Shown one piece after another: positions 40,775 through 50,425 of a DNA stretch of 64,000 nucleotides (the stretch's first letter is position 1; each line of letters begins with the position of its first letter). The DNA lies in NCBI GenBank assembly GCA_003282485.1, contig QBZD01000001.1, positions 143,105-207,104 on the forward strand, read 5' to 3'. A program made the translations under genes and the position numbers. The notes beneath the pieces are model-generated. The model saw only the letters and a program-made list of their open reading frames with translations. It had not been told where the DNA came from and ran no database searches. Origin of the DNA: Pelagibacteraceae bacterium AG-333-C14 (GTDB lineage: Bacteria; Pseudomonadota; Alphaproteobacteria; Pelagibacterales; AG-422-B15).

Positions 40775-41524
40775 ATGAAAATTTTAGTCCCAGTAAAACG
40801 TGTTATCGACCCTTACGTAAATATTAGAGTTAAATCTGATCAATCTGGTGTCGAAACTGAAAATGTAAAAATGTCAATGAACCCTTTCTGTGAAATTGCA
40901 GTTGAAGAAGCGATTAGGTTGAAAGAAGCTGGAAAAGCTGAAGAAATAATTGCTGTTTCAATAGGAAATCAGTCCTGCCAAGAAACCATAAGAACGGCAT
41001 TAGCAATGGGTGCGGATAGAGGAATACATGTTTTAACTGAAGAGAAAATTGAACCAATATCTATAGCAAAAATCTTATCGAAAATTTGTGAACAGGAATC
41101 TCCAGGACTAGTTATTTCCGGTAAGCAAGCTATTGATGGTGACAATAATCAAACAGGCCAAATGTTGGCAGCTTTAACTGACATGCCTCAAGGTACCTTT
41201 GCTTCTAAAATTGAGATAGATTCAGATAAAGTAAAAGTTACTCGAGAAATTGATGGTGGTTTACAGACAGTAAGTTTAAATATGCCGGCTATTATCACAA
41301 CTGACTTAAGACTAAATGAACCTCGATATGCTTCTCTTCCAAATATAATGAAAGCAAAGAAAAAACCTATAGATCAAAAGTCGCCTGAAGATTATGGAAT
41401 TGATGTTACACCTCGAGTAAATATCCTTAAAGTAATTGAACCTCCTAAGAGAGAAGCTGGTATTAAAGTAGAAAATATTTCAGAATTAGTGGAGAAACTT
41501 AAAAATGAGGCAGGTGTTATATGA
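40775..41524 (+). CDS. etfB: Electron transfer flavoprotein subunit beta
   Basis: [50 protein letters not shown]. Confidence 0.96.
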   Translation: MKILVPVKRVIDPYVNIRVKSDQSGVETENVKMSMNPFCEIAVEEAIRLKEAGKAEEIIAVSIGNQSCQETIRTALAMGADRGIHVLTEEKIEPISIAKILSKICEQESPGLVISGKQAIDGDNNQTGQMLAALTDMPQGTFASKIEIDSDKVKVTREIDGGLQTVSLNMPAIITTDLRLNEPRYASLPNIMKAKKKPIDQKSPEDYGIDVTPRVNILKVIEPPKREAGIKVENISELVEKLKNEAGVI

Positions 41525-42450
41525 CAACGTTATTTTTTATTGAACATGCAAACGGGCAATTAAGTGATCAGAGTTTAAAGGCAATCACAGCCACATCTCA
41601 AATTGATGGTGATGTTCATGGGCTAATTGTCGGATCAAATATAGATTCTGCTGTTGCTGAAGCTTCAAAGATAGAGGGACTAACTAAGCTCATTCATGTG
41701 GATGACGATAACTTTAATAATATAATGGCTGAGAATCTGACCCAGTTAATACTGAATATATCTGAAGATTACGAGTACTTTCTAGCTGCTGCAACCACAA
41801 CTGGTAAAAATGTAATGCCTAGACTTGCAGCAAAGTTAGATGTTTCTCAGATCTCTGAAATTATTGCAATTGAAGGACCTGATACTTTCATTAGAACAAT
41901 CTATGCTGGCAATGCGATAGCTACAGTTCAAACTAGTGATCCAAAAAAGGTACTCACTGTAAGACCTACAGCATTTAAAGCTGCAGCAATGGGATCTTCT
42001 GAATGCGAAATATCAAAAATAGATGCTGAGAACATGCCATCGATTTCTGAGTTCATTGGGGAAGAATTAACCAAATCAGATAGACCTGAGTTAACTTCAG
42101 CAAAAACTATTATTTCTGGTGGTCGTGGGATGCAAAACGGTGAAAATTTTGAGCTCTTGGATAAGGTTGCAGAGAAACTTGGCGCTGCTGTTGGGGCATC
42201 CAGAGCTGCGGTCGATGCAGGTTTCGTTCCAAACGATTATCAAGTTGGACAAACAGGAAAAGTAGTTGCCCCAGAATTGTATATCGCTGTTGGAATTTCA
42301 GGAGCTATACAACACCTTGCTGGGATGAAAGACTCGAAAGTTATTGTCGCAATCAATAAAGATGAAGAGGCTCCAATTTTTGATGTTGCTGATTATGGAT
42401 TAGTAGCCGACTTGTTCCAGGTTCTGCCAGAATTAGAACAAGCCCTTTAA
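41521..42450 (+). CDS. etfA: Electron transfer flavoprotein subunit alpha
   Basis: [63 protein letters not shown]. Confidence 0.96.
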   Translation: MTTLFFIEHANGQLSDQSLKAITATSQIDGDVHGLIVGSNIDSAVAEASKIEGLTKLIHVDDDNFNNIMAENLTQLILNISEDYEYFLAAATTTGKNVMPRLAAKLDVSQISEIIAIEGPDTFIRTIYAGNAIATVQTSDPKKVLTVRPTAFKAAAMGSSECEISKIDAENMPSISEFIGEELTKSDRPELTSAKTIISGGRGMQNGENFELLDKVAEKLGAAVGASRAAVDAGFVPNDYQVGQTGKVVAPELYIAVGISGAIQHLAGMKDSKVIVAINKDEEAPIFDVADYGLVADLFQVLPELEQAL

Positions 42451-42987
42451 TTAATCTAAATTTTCTCTAATAAAGTTTACAAAGTAGTCACTATCCCATT
42501 CTGCTGGGCCAATTAGTTTAGCAATCTCATTACCATCCTTGTCGACAAAGATTGAATGAGGCAATCCAGCTGCTCTTGCCTCTCTCGGGATATTGTTCTT
42601 ATCATCAAAAAAAATATCTAGTTCTTTGATGTTATAGTCATTAAAAAAATTAATCGAATTTTTTTTGGGTCCTCGATCTAAGCTAATAGGAAGAATTTGA
42701 AAAATATTTTTTTCAAATTTTTTTTGCAATCTATCTAGGGAAGGCATTTCCTCTTTACAAGGTTCACACCATGTTGCCCAAAGATTGACTAAAATTAGTT
42801 TTCCCTCAAAATTTTTAAGGTCTAATTCCTTACTATTTATATCTTGAAATTTGCTAGAAAAACCTTGCTTTTCATAAATGATAAGTTCATTAGCACTTAA
42901 ATCAGTATTATATAAAATGTTGCAAAACAAGAGAATTATGGCATATACCATCAAAATTAATTTAGACCTAAAGTTTTTAAGCAACAT
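42451..42987 (-). CDS. tlpA: TlpA/ResA-like thioredoxin-fold protein
   Basis: LILVNLWATWCEPCKEEMPSLDRLQ; N-terminal signal anchor. Confidence 0.88.
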   Translation of the reverse strand: MLLKNFRSKLILMVYAIILLFCNILYNTDLSANELIIYEKQGFSSKFQDINSKELDLKNFEGKLILVNLWATWCEPCKEEMPSLDRLQKKFEKNIFQILPISLDRGPKKNSINFFNDYNIKELDIFFDDKNNIPREARAAGLPHSIFVDKDGNEIAKLIGPAEWDSDYFVNFIRENLD

Positions 42988-43015
42988 AAATTGGAAAGTA
43001 TAATCTTAAAGTAAA

Positions 43016-44413
43016 ATGTCTATAAAAAAAAATAAATTAAGAAATAGGTTTAAAAAACCAGTAAGTGCAGCCTTTGAAAAAATCAATTCTTCCATTGAGT
43101 TTGATAAGTTTTTATTTAATGAAGATATTGATGCATCTATTGCTCATGCCTCCATGCTTGGTTCACAAAAAATTATTTCAGCCAGCGAGTCAAAGAAAAT
43201 AATATATGGATTAAAAAAGATTAGATCAGAAATAAAAAATGGAAATTTTAAGTTTGATAATCAATTAGAAGACATACACATGAATATCGAACACAGATTA
43301 ACGGAAGTCATAGGTGATGTGGCTGGAAAGCTTCATACTGCACGTTCGAGAAATGACCAAGTAATTACAGATCTGAAGCTGTGGATGAAGAAGGATAATA
43401 TTTCTATTTCAAAAAAAATAAAAAAATTAAAGAGCTCTTTAGTGCAATCTGCAAATAAAAATATTGAAATATTACTACCGGGCCTTACTCACTTTCAATC
43501 TGCGCAGCCTATATCTGCTGGTCATTATTTCATGGCTTACTATGAAATGTTTTCAAGGGATAGTATTAGGTTTGTCGATTCCTTTAAAAGACTTGATGAA
43601 AATCCATTAGGTGTCGGCGCACTCGCAGGAACTAACTTTTCAATAAATCGAAGCAAGACTACAAAAGCCCTAGGCTTCAAAAAGCCAACAAGAAACTCTC
43701 TAGATACGGTATCAGACAGAGATTTTGTTATTGATTTTTTATCAAGTGCTTCCCTTCTCTCCGTGCACCTATCGAGAATTGCCGAGGAAGTTGCACTCTA
43801 TTCTTCAGATCTGATTAATTTCTTCAAAATTGGTGATCAGTTGATGTCCAGCTCATCTATAATGCCTCAAAAAAGAAATCCTGACGGAGCTGAGCTTATC
43901 AGGGCCAAAGCTTCCATAGCAATAGGTAATCTATCGTCGATGCTCAATCTCATGAAGTCTCTGCCTCTGACTTACAGTAAAGATCTTCAAGAGGATAAGT
44001 TATTAGTTACCTCAACAAGTGAGACATTACATCTTTGTCTAGATTGTATGATTGAAATCATTACTTCATTAGAAGTTAATAAAAAATCTGCAGAAACAAT
44101 AATTAACAAAACATACATTAATGCTACTGAACTTGCAGATTGGCTGGTAATTAAGCTTAATTATACTTTTAGAGATGCTCATAGTCTTACTGGAAAAATT
44201 GTAAATTTTGCTGAGAAAAAGAAATTATTCTTAAAAGATATTACACTTCGTGATTATAAATCATTTGATCAAAATATTGACAAATCTTTATATGATTTCC
44301 TTAGTATAAAAAAAAGTGTTAATAATAAACAGAGTTACGGTGGTACTGCTATAAGTCAAATAAGAAAAATGATTGCTATTGCACGCAAGGAGATCAAAAA
44401 TGAGAAGTATTAG
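43016..44413 (+). CDS. argH: Argininosuccinate lyase
   Basis: GKLHTARSRNDQVITDLKLW; SSSIMPQKRNPDGAELIRAK. Confidence 0.96.
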   Translation: MSIKKNKLRNRFKKPVSAAFEKINSSIEFDKFLFNEDIDASIAHASMLGSQKIISASESKKIIYGLKKIRSEIKNGNFKFDNQLEDIHMNIEHRLTEVIGDVAGKLHTARSRNDQVITDLKLWMKKDNISISKKIKKLKSSLVQSANKNIEILLPGLTHFQSAQPISAGHYFMAYYEMFSRDSIRFVDSFKRLDENPLGVGALAGTNFSINRSKTTKALGFKKPTRNSLDTVSDRDFVIDFLSSASLLSVHLSRIAEEVALYSSDLINFFKIGDQLMSSSSIMPQKRNPDGAELIRAKASIAIGNLSSMLNLMKSLPLTYSKDLQEDKLLVTSTSETLHLCLDCMIEIITSLEVNKKSAETIINKTYINATELADWLVIKLNYTFRDAHSLTGKIVNFAEKKKLFLKDITLRDYKSFDQNIDKSLYDFLSIKKSVNNKQSYGGTAISQIRKMIAIARKEIKNEKY

Positions 44414-44522
44414 TATTTTGGTATTATTAATTTGTATATATGGCTGTGGCAAGAAAGGTTCACTTGAATACCCTCCAATTGAGACAGGACAATCACAACA
44501 ATTTTCAACCGTCATAGTCTAG
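44400..44522 (+). CDS. Small lipoprotein, LptM-like, 40 aa (below the cutoff of the supplied ORF track)
   Basis: Manual translation MRSISILVLLICIYGCGKKGSLEYPPIETGQSQQFSTVIV*; lipobox-like IYGC; overlaps argH end, 2 nt before lysA. Confidence 0.82.
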   Translation: MRSISILVLLICIYGCGKKGSLEYPPIETGQSQQFSTVIV

Positions 44523-44524
44523 AT

Positions 44525-45757
44525 ATGTCACAGCTAAAATATGAAAATAATATTCTTAGATTTGAGAATATTGATATTGATGAAATTGCTAAAACGCATC
44601 AAACACCATTTTATTGTTACAGTAAAAACATGCTTACTAATAACTTTAATAATTTTAATAATGTATTTTTAGATCTTAATTATAAGATTTGCTTTTCTTT
44701 AAAATCAAACTCTAATCTAACACTACTAAGAATCTTGGCTTCATTAGGCGCTGGTGCTGATGTGGTGTCCGAATGGGAATTCAAAAAGGCAATTGAAGCC
44801 GGAATACCAGCTGAGAAAATAGTATTTTCTGGTATTGGGAAAAACGAAAATGAAATCAGGTATGCAATTGCTAATAATTGCTTTCAAATTAATGTAGAGT
44901 CTTTAGCGGAGTTAAAAAAAATTAATCAGATAGCTAAAGATTTAGGTAAAGTTCAAAATATTGGGATTAGAATAAATCCTGATGTACAGTCTGATACACA
45001 CGAAAAAATAACAACCGGGAGTCTAGAAAATAAATTTGGAATATCTGTAAATGAAACTTTAGATATATTTAACAGAATAAATGAATTTTCCTCTCTTTCA
45101 ATTACATCAATTGCATTTCACATTGGCAGCAATATAAAAGACTTAAACCCATTTAAACATTCTTTTGAAGTTGCAAAACATTTAATTGATAAAATACAAT
45201 TGAATTATGAGACCCTGAAAACTATAGATGTTGGAGGAGGTATCAGTCCCGAAGATAGAAATTTTACCTTCGAGGATTATTATAACTTATTGATTACATA
45301 TTTTGGTAAAGATAAATTTAATTTTATATTTGAACCTGGAAGATTGATTGCCGCTGATGCAGGAATACTTGTATCAAAAGTTCTTTATAACAAAATAACT
45401 GAAGGTAAAAAGTTTATTATCATTGATGCTGGTATGAATGATATGATGAGGCCTGCTTTATACGATGCAGAACATGAAATTTTAACTTCTAAATTAAATA
45501 ATTCTGATCACAACATTGAAACAGAAATAGTTGGCCCAATATGTGAAACTTCTGACAAATTTATAAAAACTGACAAATTTGCTAATATAGAAGATGGAGA
45601 TTATGTAGTTATAAAAAATGTCGGGGCTTATGGATCAACAATGAGCTCAAATTATAATGCTAGACCATTTATTGAAGAATTATTAATTGATAAAGAGGAA
45701 ATTCAAATAATAAGAAAAAAACAATCATTTGGTGACTTTATAAAGAATGAACTTTAA
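44525..45757 (+). CDS. lysA: Diaminopimelate decarboxylase
   Basis: FYCYSKNMLTNNFNNFN, YKICFSLKSNSNLTLLRILASLGAGADVVSEWEF, DAGMNDMMRPALYDA. Confidence 0.95.
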   Translation: MSQLKYENNILRFENIDIDEIAKTHQTPFYCYSKNMLTNNFNNFNNVFLDLNYKICFSLKSNSNLTLLRILASLGAGADVVSEWEFKKAIEAGIPAEKIVFSGIGKNENEIRYAIANNCFQINVESLAELKKINQIAKDLGKVQNIGIRINPDVQSDTHEKITTGSLENKFGISVNETLDIFNRINEFSSLSITSIAFHIGSNIKDLNPFKHSFEVAKHLIDKIQLNYETLKTIDVGGGISPEDRNFTFEDYYNLLITYFGKDKFNFIFEPGRLIAADAGILVSKVLYNKITEGKKFIIIDAGMNDMMRPALYDAEHEILTSKLNNSDHNIETEIVGPICETSDKFIKTDKFANIEDGDYVVIKNVGAYGSTMSSNYNARPFIEELLIDKEEIQIIRKKQSFGDFIKNEL

Positions 45758-46140
45758 TTATTAAATAATTCAGCTATTTGATTTACTGCCATCCCAATAA
45801 AGTTATTTATTGATTGACTTACGGCAAAAGCATCAATTTCGATATTATCAATTATCAAATTCCCAAAGATAAATATAACGGGCAAAATCAAAACCAAAAA
45901 TGGAAGCGGTATATTTTTCTGTTTTTTGTAGACAACCGGTAGGTTCTGATCTGAAAGACTCTCTCTTATAATTTTTTCATTACTAATCTCATTTATTAGT
46001 AGTTTCTTCTCAGCTTCATATGCCTTATTTTCAAAATACCATGAATGATTGCACCTAGTGCATTTAACTTGTCGACCATGACCGACGTCATCGATATTTA
46101 CTACATAACGAGCTGAACACGAGGGGCATGAAATAATCAT
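45754..46140 (-). CDS. MJ0042-type zinc-ribbon membrane protein
   Basis: MIISCPSCSARYVVNIDDVGHGRQVKCTRCNHSWYF; one TM helix. Confidence 0.87.
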   Translation of the reverse strand: MIISCPSCSARYVVNIDDVGHGRQVKCTRCNHSWYFENKAYEAEKKLLINEISNEKIIRESLSDQNLPVVYKKQKNIPLPFLVLILPVIFIFGNLIIDNIEIDAFAVSQSINNFIGMAVNQIAELFNN

Positions 46141-46195
46141 AAAATATGTTAGTTTGTATTTATATTTAAAATATTATTAGTGTAACTTATTTAAC

Positions 46196-46777
46196 ATGTT
46201 AAATGTACAAAAATTGTATTACTTTTTCTTGTTCGTATTGTCTTTATTAATACTAGTTTTAATCCATTTTAATATTTTCTTCTCCAAAGTTAAAAATTCA
46301 AATATTGAAAATCACATTAAAACCAAGATCGATAGTGTTGTTGTTTTAACAGGTGACAAATTCAGAATTGTTAAAGGTTTAGAGTTATTAAGTCAAAATC
46401 CTGACAGCAAACTTCTTCTTTCTGGCGTTAATAAAGATATTCCTCCTGTAGAAATAGAAAATGCTTTTCCTAAATACAAAAAACTATTTGTCTGCTGTAT
46501 TGAGATTGAATCAATCTCAGAGAATACCTTTGAAAATATAAGAGAAACCTTCCTATGGATTAGAAATAATGGATACCGAAATACTACTATTGTTACATCA
46601 GATTACCACTTGCCTCGGGTAAAACTGGAGTCAAAAAGACTTATAAATAGTGAGAATATCTATTATGTACCTACAAAAAATGTCAGTGAAGAGCGATTTA
46701 GTCGAATGAAAAAATTAGTGATAGAATATATCAAATATTTAAGAACTTATATAAGTTTAAGTATAGGACTTTATTAA
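46196..46777 (+). CDS. YdcF/ElyC/SanA-family (DUF218) membrane protein
   Basis: VVVLTGDKFRIVKGLELL...LLLSGV; SENTFENIRETFLWIRNNGYRNTTIVTSDYHLPRV. Confidence 0.87.
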   Translation: MLNVQKLYYFFLFVLSLLILVLIHFNIFFSKVKNSNIENHIKTKIDSVVVLTGDKFRIVKGLELLSQNPDSKLLLSGVNKDIPPVEIENAFPKYKKLFVCCIEIESISENTFENIRETFLWIRNNGYRNTTIVTSDYHLPRVKLESKRLINSENIYYVPTKNVSEERFSRMKKLVIEYIKYLRTYISLSIGLY

Positions 46778-47511
46778 TGATCTACATAAATTCTTTTTTA
46801 GCTAACCTTGCTTTCTATATCGTGTTGATTGCATGCTGCCTATTCGCACCAATACTTTATTTTCTACCCAAAAAACATATGTTGGGAATAATCCACTTTC
46901 AATCAATTCACACGCGACTAAGTTTAAAAATATTTGCTAATCTTGAAATTGAATATCGAGGTCTTGAAAACGTACCCAAAGAAAGAAAATATTTAATTGC
47001 CGCCAAACATCAATCATTAGCCGAAGCAATATTTTTAAATGATGCGATTAAAACTCCTTCTATAATTGCAAAAAAACAGCTTTTATTTATTCCAATTGTC
47101 GGACTATGTTTCAAAAAAGCCAATTTTATATATGTGGATAGGCGAAAAGGGGAAACAAATATTCAAGCAATGGTAAATTCTGCAAAAAGAAGCATGGATA
47201 CTGACCCGCGACCACTTTTAATTTTTCCTGAAGGGACAAGAACTCCAGTAGGAGTAAAGCGACCCTATAAGTATGGTGTTACGGCACTTTACGATGGCTT
47301 AAATATTCCTTGTCTTCCAGTTGCAATAAATTGTGGTTACTTTTGGTCACGAAGAAGATTTCTTAGATATCCTGGAAAAATGGTCATTGAGTTTCTAAAA
47401 CCAATTGAACCAGGGTTAGAAAAAGAGGTATTCACTAAAAAACTGTATGACGTAATAGAAGATAAATCAGACGCGTTGCTGTCTGAAGCTGAGATTAATT
47501 TTCCCAAATGA
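46777..47511 (+). CDS. plsC: 1-acyl-sn-glycerol-3-phosphate acyltransferase
   Basis: IAAKHQSLAEAIFL (HX4E variant), FIYVDRRKGE, LIFPEGTRTPVG. Confidence 0.92.
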   Translation: MIYINSFLANLAFYIVLIACCLFAPILYFLPKKHMLGIIHFQSIHTRLSLKIFANLEIEYRGLENVPKERKYLIAAKHQSLAEAIFLNDAIKTPSIIAKKQLLFIPIVGLCFKKANFIYVDRRKGETNIQAMVNSAKRSMDTDPRPLLIFPEGTRTPVGVKRPYKYGVTALYDGLNIPCLPVAINCGYFWSRRRFLRYPGKMVIEFLKPIEPGLEKEVFTKKLYDVIEDKSDALLSEAEINFPK

Positions 47512-48245
47512 AGAGTGTCTATTTTAAGAGAATAATCTTCTTTATTTTTGCTGTTTTGCTGATCTACTCAGCATATTGGCTTTTCATATCATTTCAATTT
47601 AAAACCCAAATAAAAAATAACTTAGACTATATAAATAGTAATTACAGCAACATAAAAGTATCAGGTTACCCATATAGAATGAGTGCTCTGATCAATGACC
47701 TCAGCTTAAGTAATTTCGAAAATAATTTTTTATCAAATATTAATTTTTATGACGTCAGAATTGATATGAACCCATTTCAAATAGATACTTTATATTTAAG
47801 AAGTAATCAGGTTCAAGGTTTAGAAGGAGCCAATAGCACAGAAAGTCTTTTTAATTTTAAAAACCTTCAGGGAAAGATAGTTTTAAGTGAAGGTATGATT
47901 ATAAAACTTTTATTAATATCTGATTACCTAGATTTGAATTATCATGAATATAATATTGGCAAAATCAGCCAAACTGTTATGAAAATAAATTTAGACAACC
48001 AGTCAATTTATCAAATTAATTTTTCAGCTATTGCAAACGATCTCCTTAACTCATATTTAGGAAAAACCAAGATAAGTCTTAATGGTGAGATTTCGTCGAT
48101 TACGAATGATGGAGTTTTACAGATCGATATTATAGAAAATGAGAATCAAAATAAATTATTTAGCGCACCATTAACTATTAATAATGGGAAAGTGTCATTG
48201 TTGTTTGTGCCTTTATTAGATTTGAAGGACTTATCTTTTTTTTGA
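47508..48245 (+). CDS. DUF2125-like envelope protein
   Basis: Signal anchor, SYPYRMSAL-type motif VSGYPYRMSALINDLSL, position between plsC and tyrA. Confidence 0.65.
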   Translation: MKSVYFKRIIFFIFAVLLIYSAYWLFISFQFKTQIKNNLDYINSNYSNIKVSGYPYRMSALINDLSLSNFENNFLSNINFYDVRIDMNPFQIDTLYLRSNQVQGLEGANSTESLFNFKNLQGKIVLSEGMIIKLLLISDYLDLNYHEYNIGKISQTVMKINLDNQSIYQINFSAIANDLLNSYLGKTKISLNGEISSITNDGVLQIDIIENENQNKLFSAPLTINNGKVSLLFVPLLDLKDLSFF

Positions 48246-49157
48246 CCTACCAAAATCGGCATCTACCGTATCTTGTCCTGCTGATATTATTTTATCACGA
48301 ACTTTTCTTGTTTTTGAAAAGAGCTTGTGTAAACTTTTACCGTCTTCCCAGCGAATTGATTTTTGCAAAGCGCTTAAATCCTCTGTAAATCTACTAATCA
48401 TCTCCAATACAGCTTCCTTGTTATTAAGAAATATATCTCTCCACATCGTTGGATCAGATGACGCAATTCTAGTAAAATCTCTGAAACCACTTGCACTGTA
48501 CTTTATAATATCAGACTTTGTTACACTCTCGAGATCTGCAGCGGTGGATACAATATTGTAAGCAATTAAGTGAGGTAAATGAGAAGTGATTGCCATTACT
48601 CTATCATGTCTTTGAGGAGACATTATCTCAACATTGCTTCCTAATGATTTCCAAAGATTTTTAACTTTATTAATATGACTTTTTTTATTGTTTTTGAGTG
48701 GAGTAATTATACACCACCTGTCATTAAATAATTCTGCAAACCCAGCACTTGGACCACTTTTTTCTGTTCCCGCTATGGGGTGAGCAGGTATAAATATATC
48801 ATCATTAATTAAGAGAGGAATAATTTCATTAATAGTTTTTTCTTTTGCAGAACCAACATCTGAAATAATCGTGCCTTTTGATATGTGAGGTATAATTTTT
48901 TTTATTATATTTGCGTAACTACTTAAAGGAGTGCAAACTATAATTAGATCTGACCCTCTTACAGAGTCTTCTAATTTATTGCTCACCTTATCAACTAACT
49001 TGAGTCTTTTAGATGTATTTCTGGTTTTATGCGATCTAGAGTAGCCTACTGTTCTTGACGAGATTTTACTTTTCCTAATAGACAATGCCAATGATGAACC
49101 AATCAAGCCTAACCCAATGATAGAAATTTGGTTAAATAGTTTTTTATTATTTGTCAT
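48231..49157 (-). CDS. tyrA: Prephenate/cyclohexadienyl dehydrogenase
   Basis: SIIGLGLIGSSLALSIRKSKISSRTVGYSRS; IPAHPIAGTEKSGPSAGFAELF. Confidence 0.93.
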   Translation of the reverse strand: MTNNKKLFNQISIIGLGLIGSSLALSIRKSKISSRTVGYSRSHKTRNTSKRLKLVDKVSNKLEDSVRGSDLIIVCTPLSSYANIIKKIIPHISKGTIISDVGSAKEKTINEIIPLLINDDIFIPAHPIAGTEKSGPSAGFAELFNDRWCIITPLKNNKKSHINKVKNLWKSLGSNVEIMSPQRHDRVMAITSHLPHLIAYNIVSTAADLESVTKSDIIKYSASGFRDFTRIASSDPTMWRDIFLNNKEAVLEMISRFTEDLSALQKSIRWEDGKSLHKLFSKTRKVRDKIISAGQDTVDADFGRSKKR

Positions 49158-50212
49158 TTATAAAAATCTTTAAATGCCTTAAGGACTTTTTTATTTTCGT
49201 TTGCAGTACCAATTGAAACCCTTATACAAGTTGGTAAATTATATTTTTCCATTAACCTAATAATGATTGATTTGGATAAAAGATACTTATTTAGCTTAAA
49301 TACTGAATTTCCTACATCTATAAGTAAAAAATTAGCTCTACTGTCATAAACTTTTATAGGTAGTTTACTTAATTCTTTATTCATAGTTTTAAGCCATGAC
49401 ATATTATGTTTTTTTGAATTATTTGTATATTTTCTATCCTTCAATGCTTGAATTCCTGCAGCTTGTGCCAAATGATTCACATTAAATGGCCCTCTGACTT
49501 TGTTCATAGAACTAATAATATTACTGTGAGCATAACACCAGCCTAGTCTAAGGGAAGCTAGTCCATATATTTTAGAAAACGTACGTGTAACAATTACATT
49601 CTTGTTTTTTTTTGCAAACTCAAGGCCATTTGAGTAATCATTATCAGTCATATACTCGGCGTACGCTGCATCAATTATAATCATTACTTTTTTTGGAACT
49701 TTATTGATAAGTGTTGTGAGATCTTTTTTTGACAAATAAAAACCCGTTGGATTATTAGGCTGAGCAATAAAAATAATCTTTGTTTTTTTTGTAATTGATT
49801 TTAATAAACTTTCTAAATCTACTCGAAGATTTTTTGTTGCTGATCTTTTAATAACTCCACCACTTATTTTGGAATAGATTTCAAACATTAAAAAGCTATG
49901 CTTTGGAATAATAACCTCATCACCTTTGTTTAAAAATAGCTGACACGCAATACCAAGTATCTCATCTGAACCGTTTCCAACAAAAAGATTGCTATTCTTT
50001 AATTTAAAACTTTTAGAGATAGCTTCCTTTAACTCGATACAATTACCGTCAGGATACTTATTTGTCCTAAGTCGGCTTTCTGAAATAGCTTTCTTTACTT
50101 TAATACTGGGTCCAAAAGGTGACTCATTAGAAGACACTTTAACTACATTTTTTTTACCTGGAATTGATGAAATTCCACCTTCATAGATATTAATATTTTT
50201 TAAATTTTTCAT
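49154..50212 (-). CDS. hisC: Histidinol-phosphate aminotransferase
   Basis: KVSSNESPFGPS, LFVGNGSDEILGIACQLFL, FIAQPNNPTGFYLS, TRTFSKIYGLASLRLGWCYA. Confidence 0.93.
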   Translation of the reverse strand: MKNLKNINIYEGGISSIPGKKNVVKVSSNESPFGPSIKVKKAISESRLRTNKYPDGNCIELKEAISKSFKLKNSNLFVGNGSDEILGIACQLFLNKGDEVIIPKHSFLMFEIYSKISGGVIKRSATKNLRVDLESLLKSITKKTKIIFIAQPNNPTGFYLSKKDLTTLINKVPKKVMIIIDAAYAEYMTDNDYSNGLEFAKKNKNVIVTRTFSKIYGLASLRLGWCYAHSNIISSMNKVRGPFNVNHLAQAAGIQALKDRKYTNNSKKHNMSWLKTMNKELSKLPIKVYDSRANFLLIDVGNSVFKLNKYLLSKSIIIRLMEKYNLPTCIRVSIGTANENKKVLKAFKDFYK

Positions 50213-50285
50213 ATAATAATTGGGTATAAATAGGTGAATATTGTTTATTTTGAAAGAAAATCTTTGAAATATTTAATCTTCTAAT

Positions 50286-50314
50286 TTGACATTACTGATT
50301 TGAATATATAATAC
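50286..50314 (+). promoter_or_regulatory. Sigma70-type promoter TTGACA-N17-TAATAC for metX
   Basis: TTGACA 50286-50291, TAATAC 50309-50314; predicted TSS near the first riboswitch base. Confidence 0.8.
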
Positions 50315-50320
50315 AGTGAC

Positions 50321-50372
50321 TGCGCCGATTTGAGCACAGCTTGCGGGCGCTGTAAAAATGCAGCTAAAGAGG
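50321..50372 (+). ncRNA. SAM-II-class S-adenosylmethionine riboswitch
   Basis: P1 GCGCC(50322-50326)/GGCGC(50346-50350); GATTTGA; 3' AATGCAGCTAAAGAGG; pseudoknot AGCUuGC(50338-50344) with GCAGCU(50360-50365); upstream of metX. Confidence 0.9.
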
Positions 50373-50380
50373 TATATAAA

Positions 50381-50413
50381 CCACCAAACTTAGTTGTTAG
50401 GTGGTTTTTTTTT
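50381..50413 (+). terminator. Rho-independent terminator/attenuator between riboswitch and metX
   Basis: CCACC...AAC/GTT...GGTGG stem directly followed by TTTTTTTTT. Confidence 0.8.
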
Positions 50414-50425
50414 GGATTAAACAAA

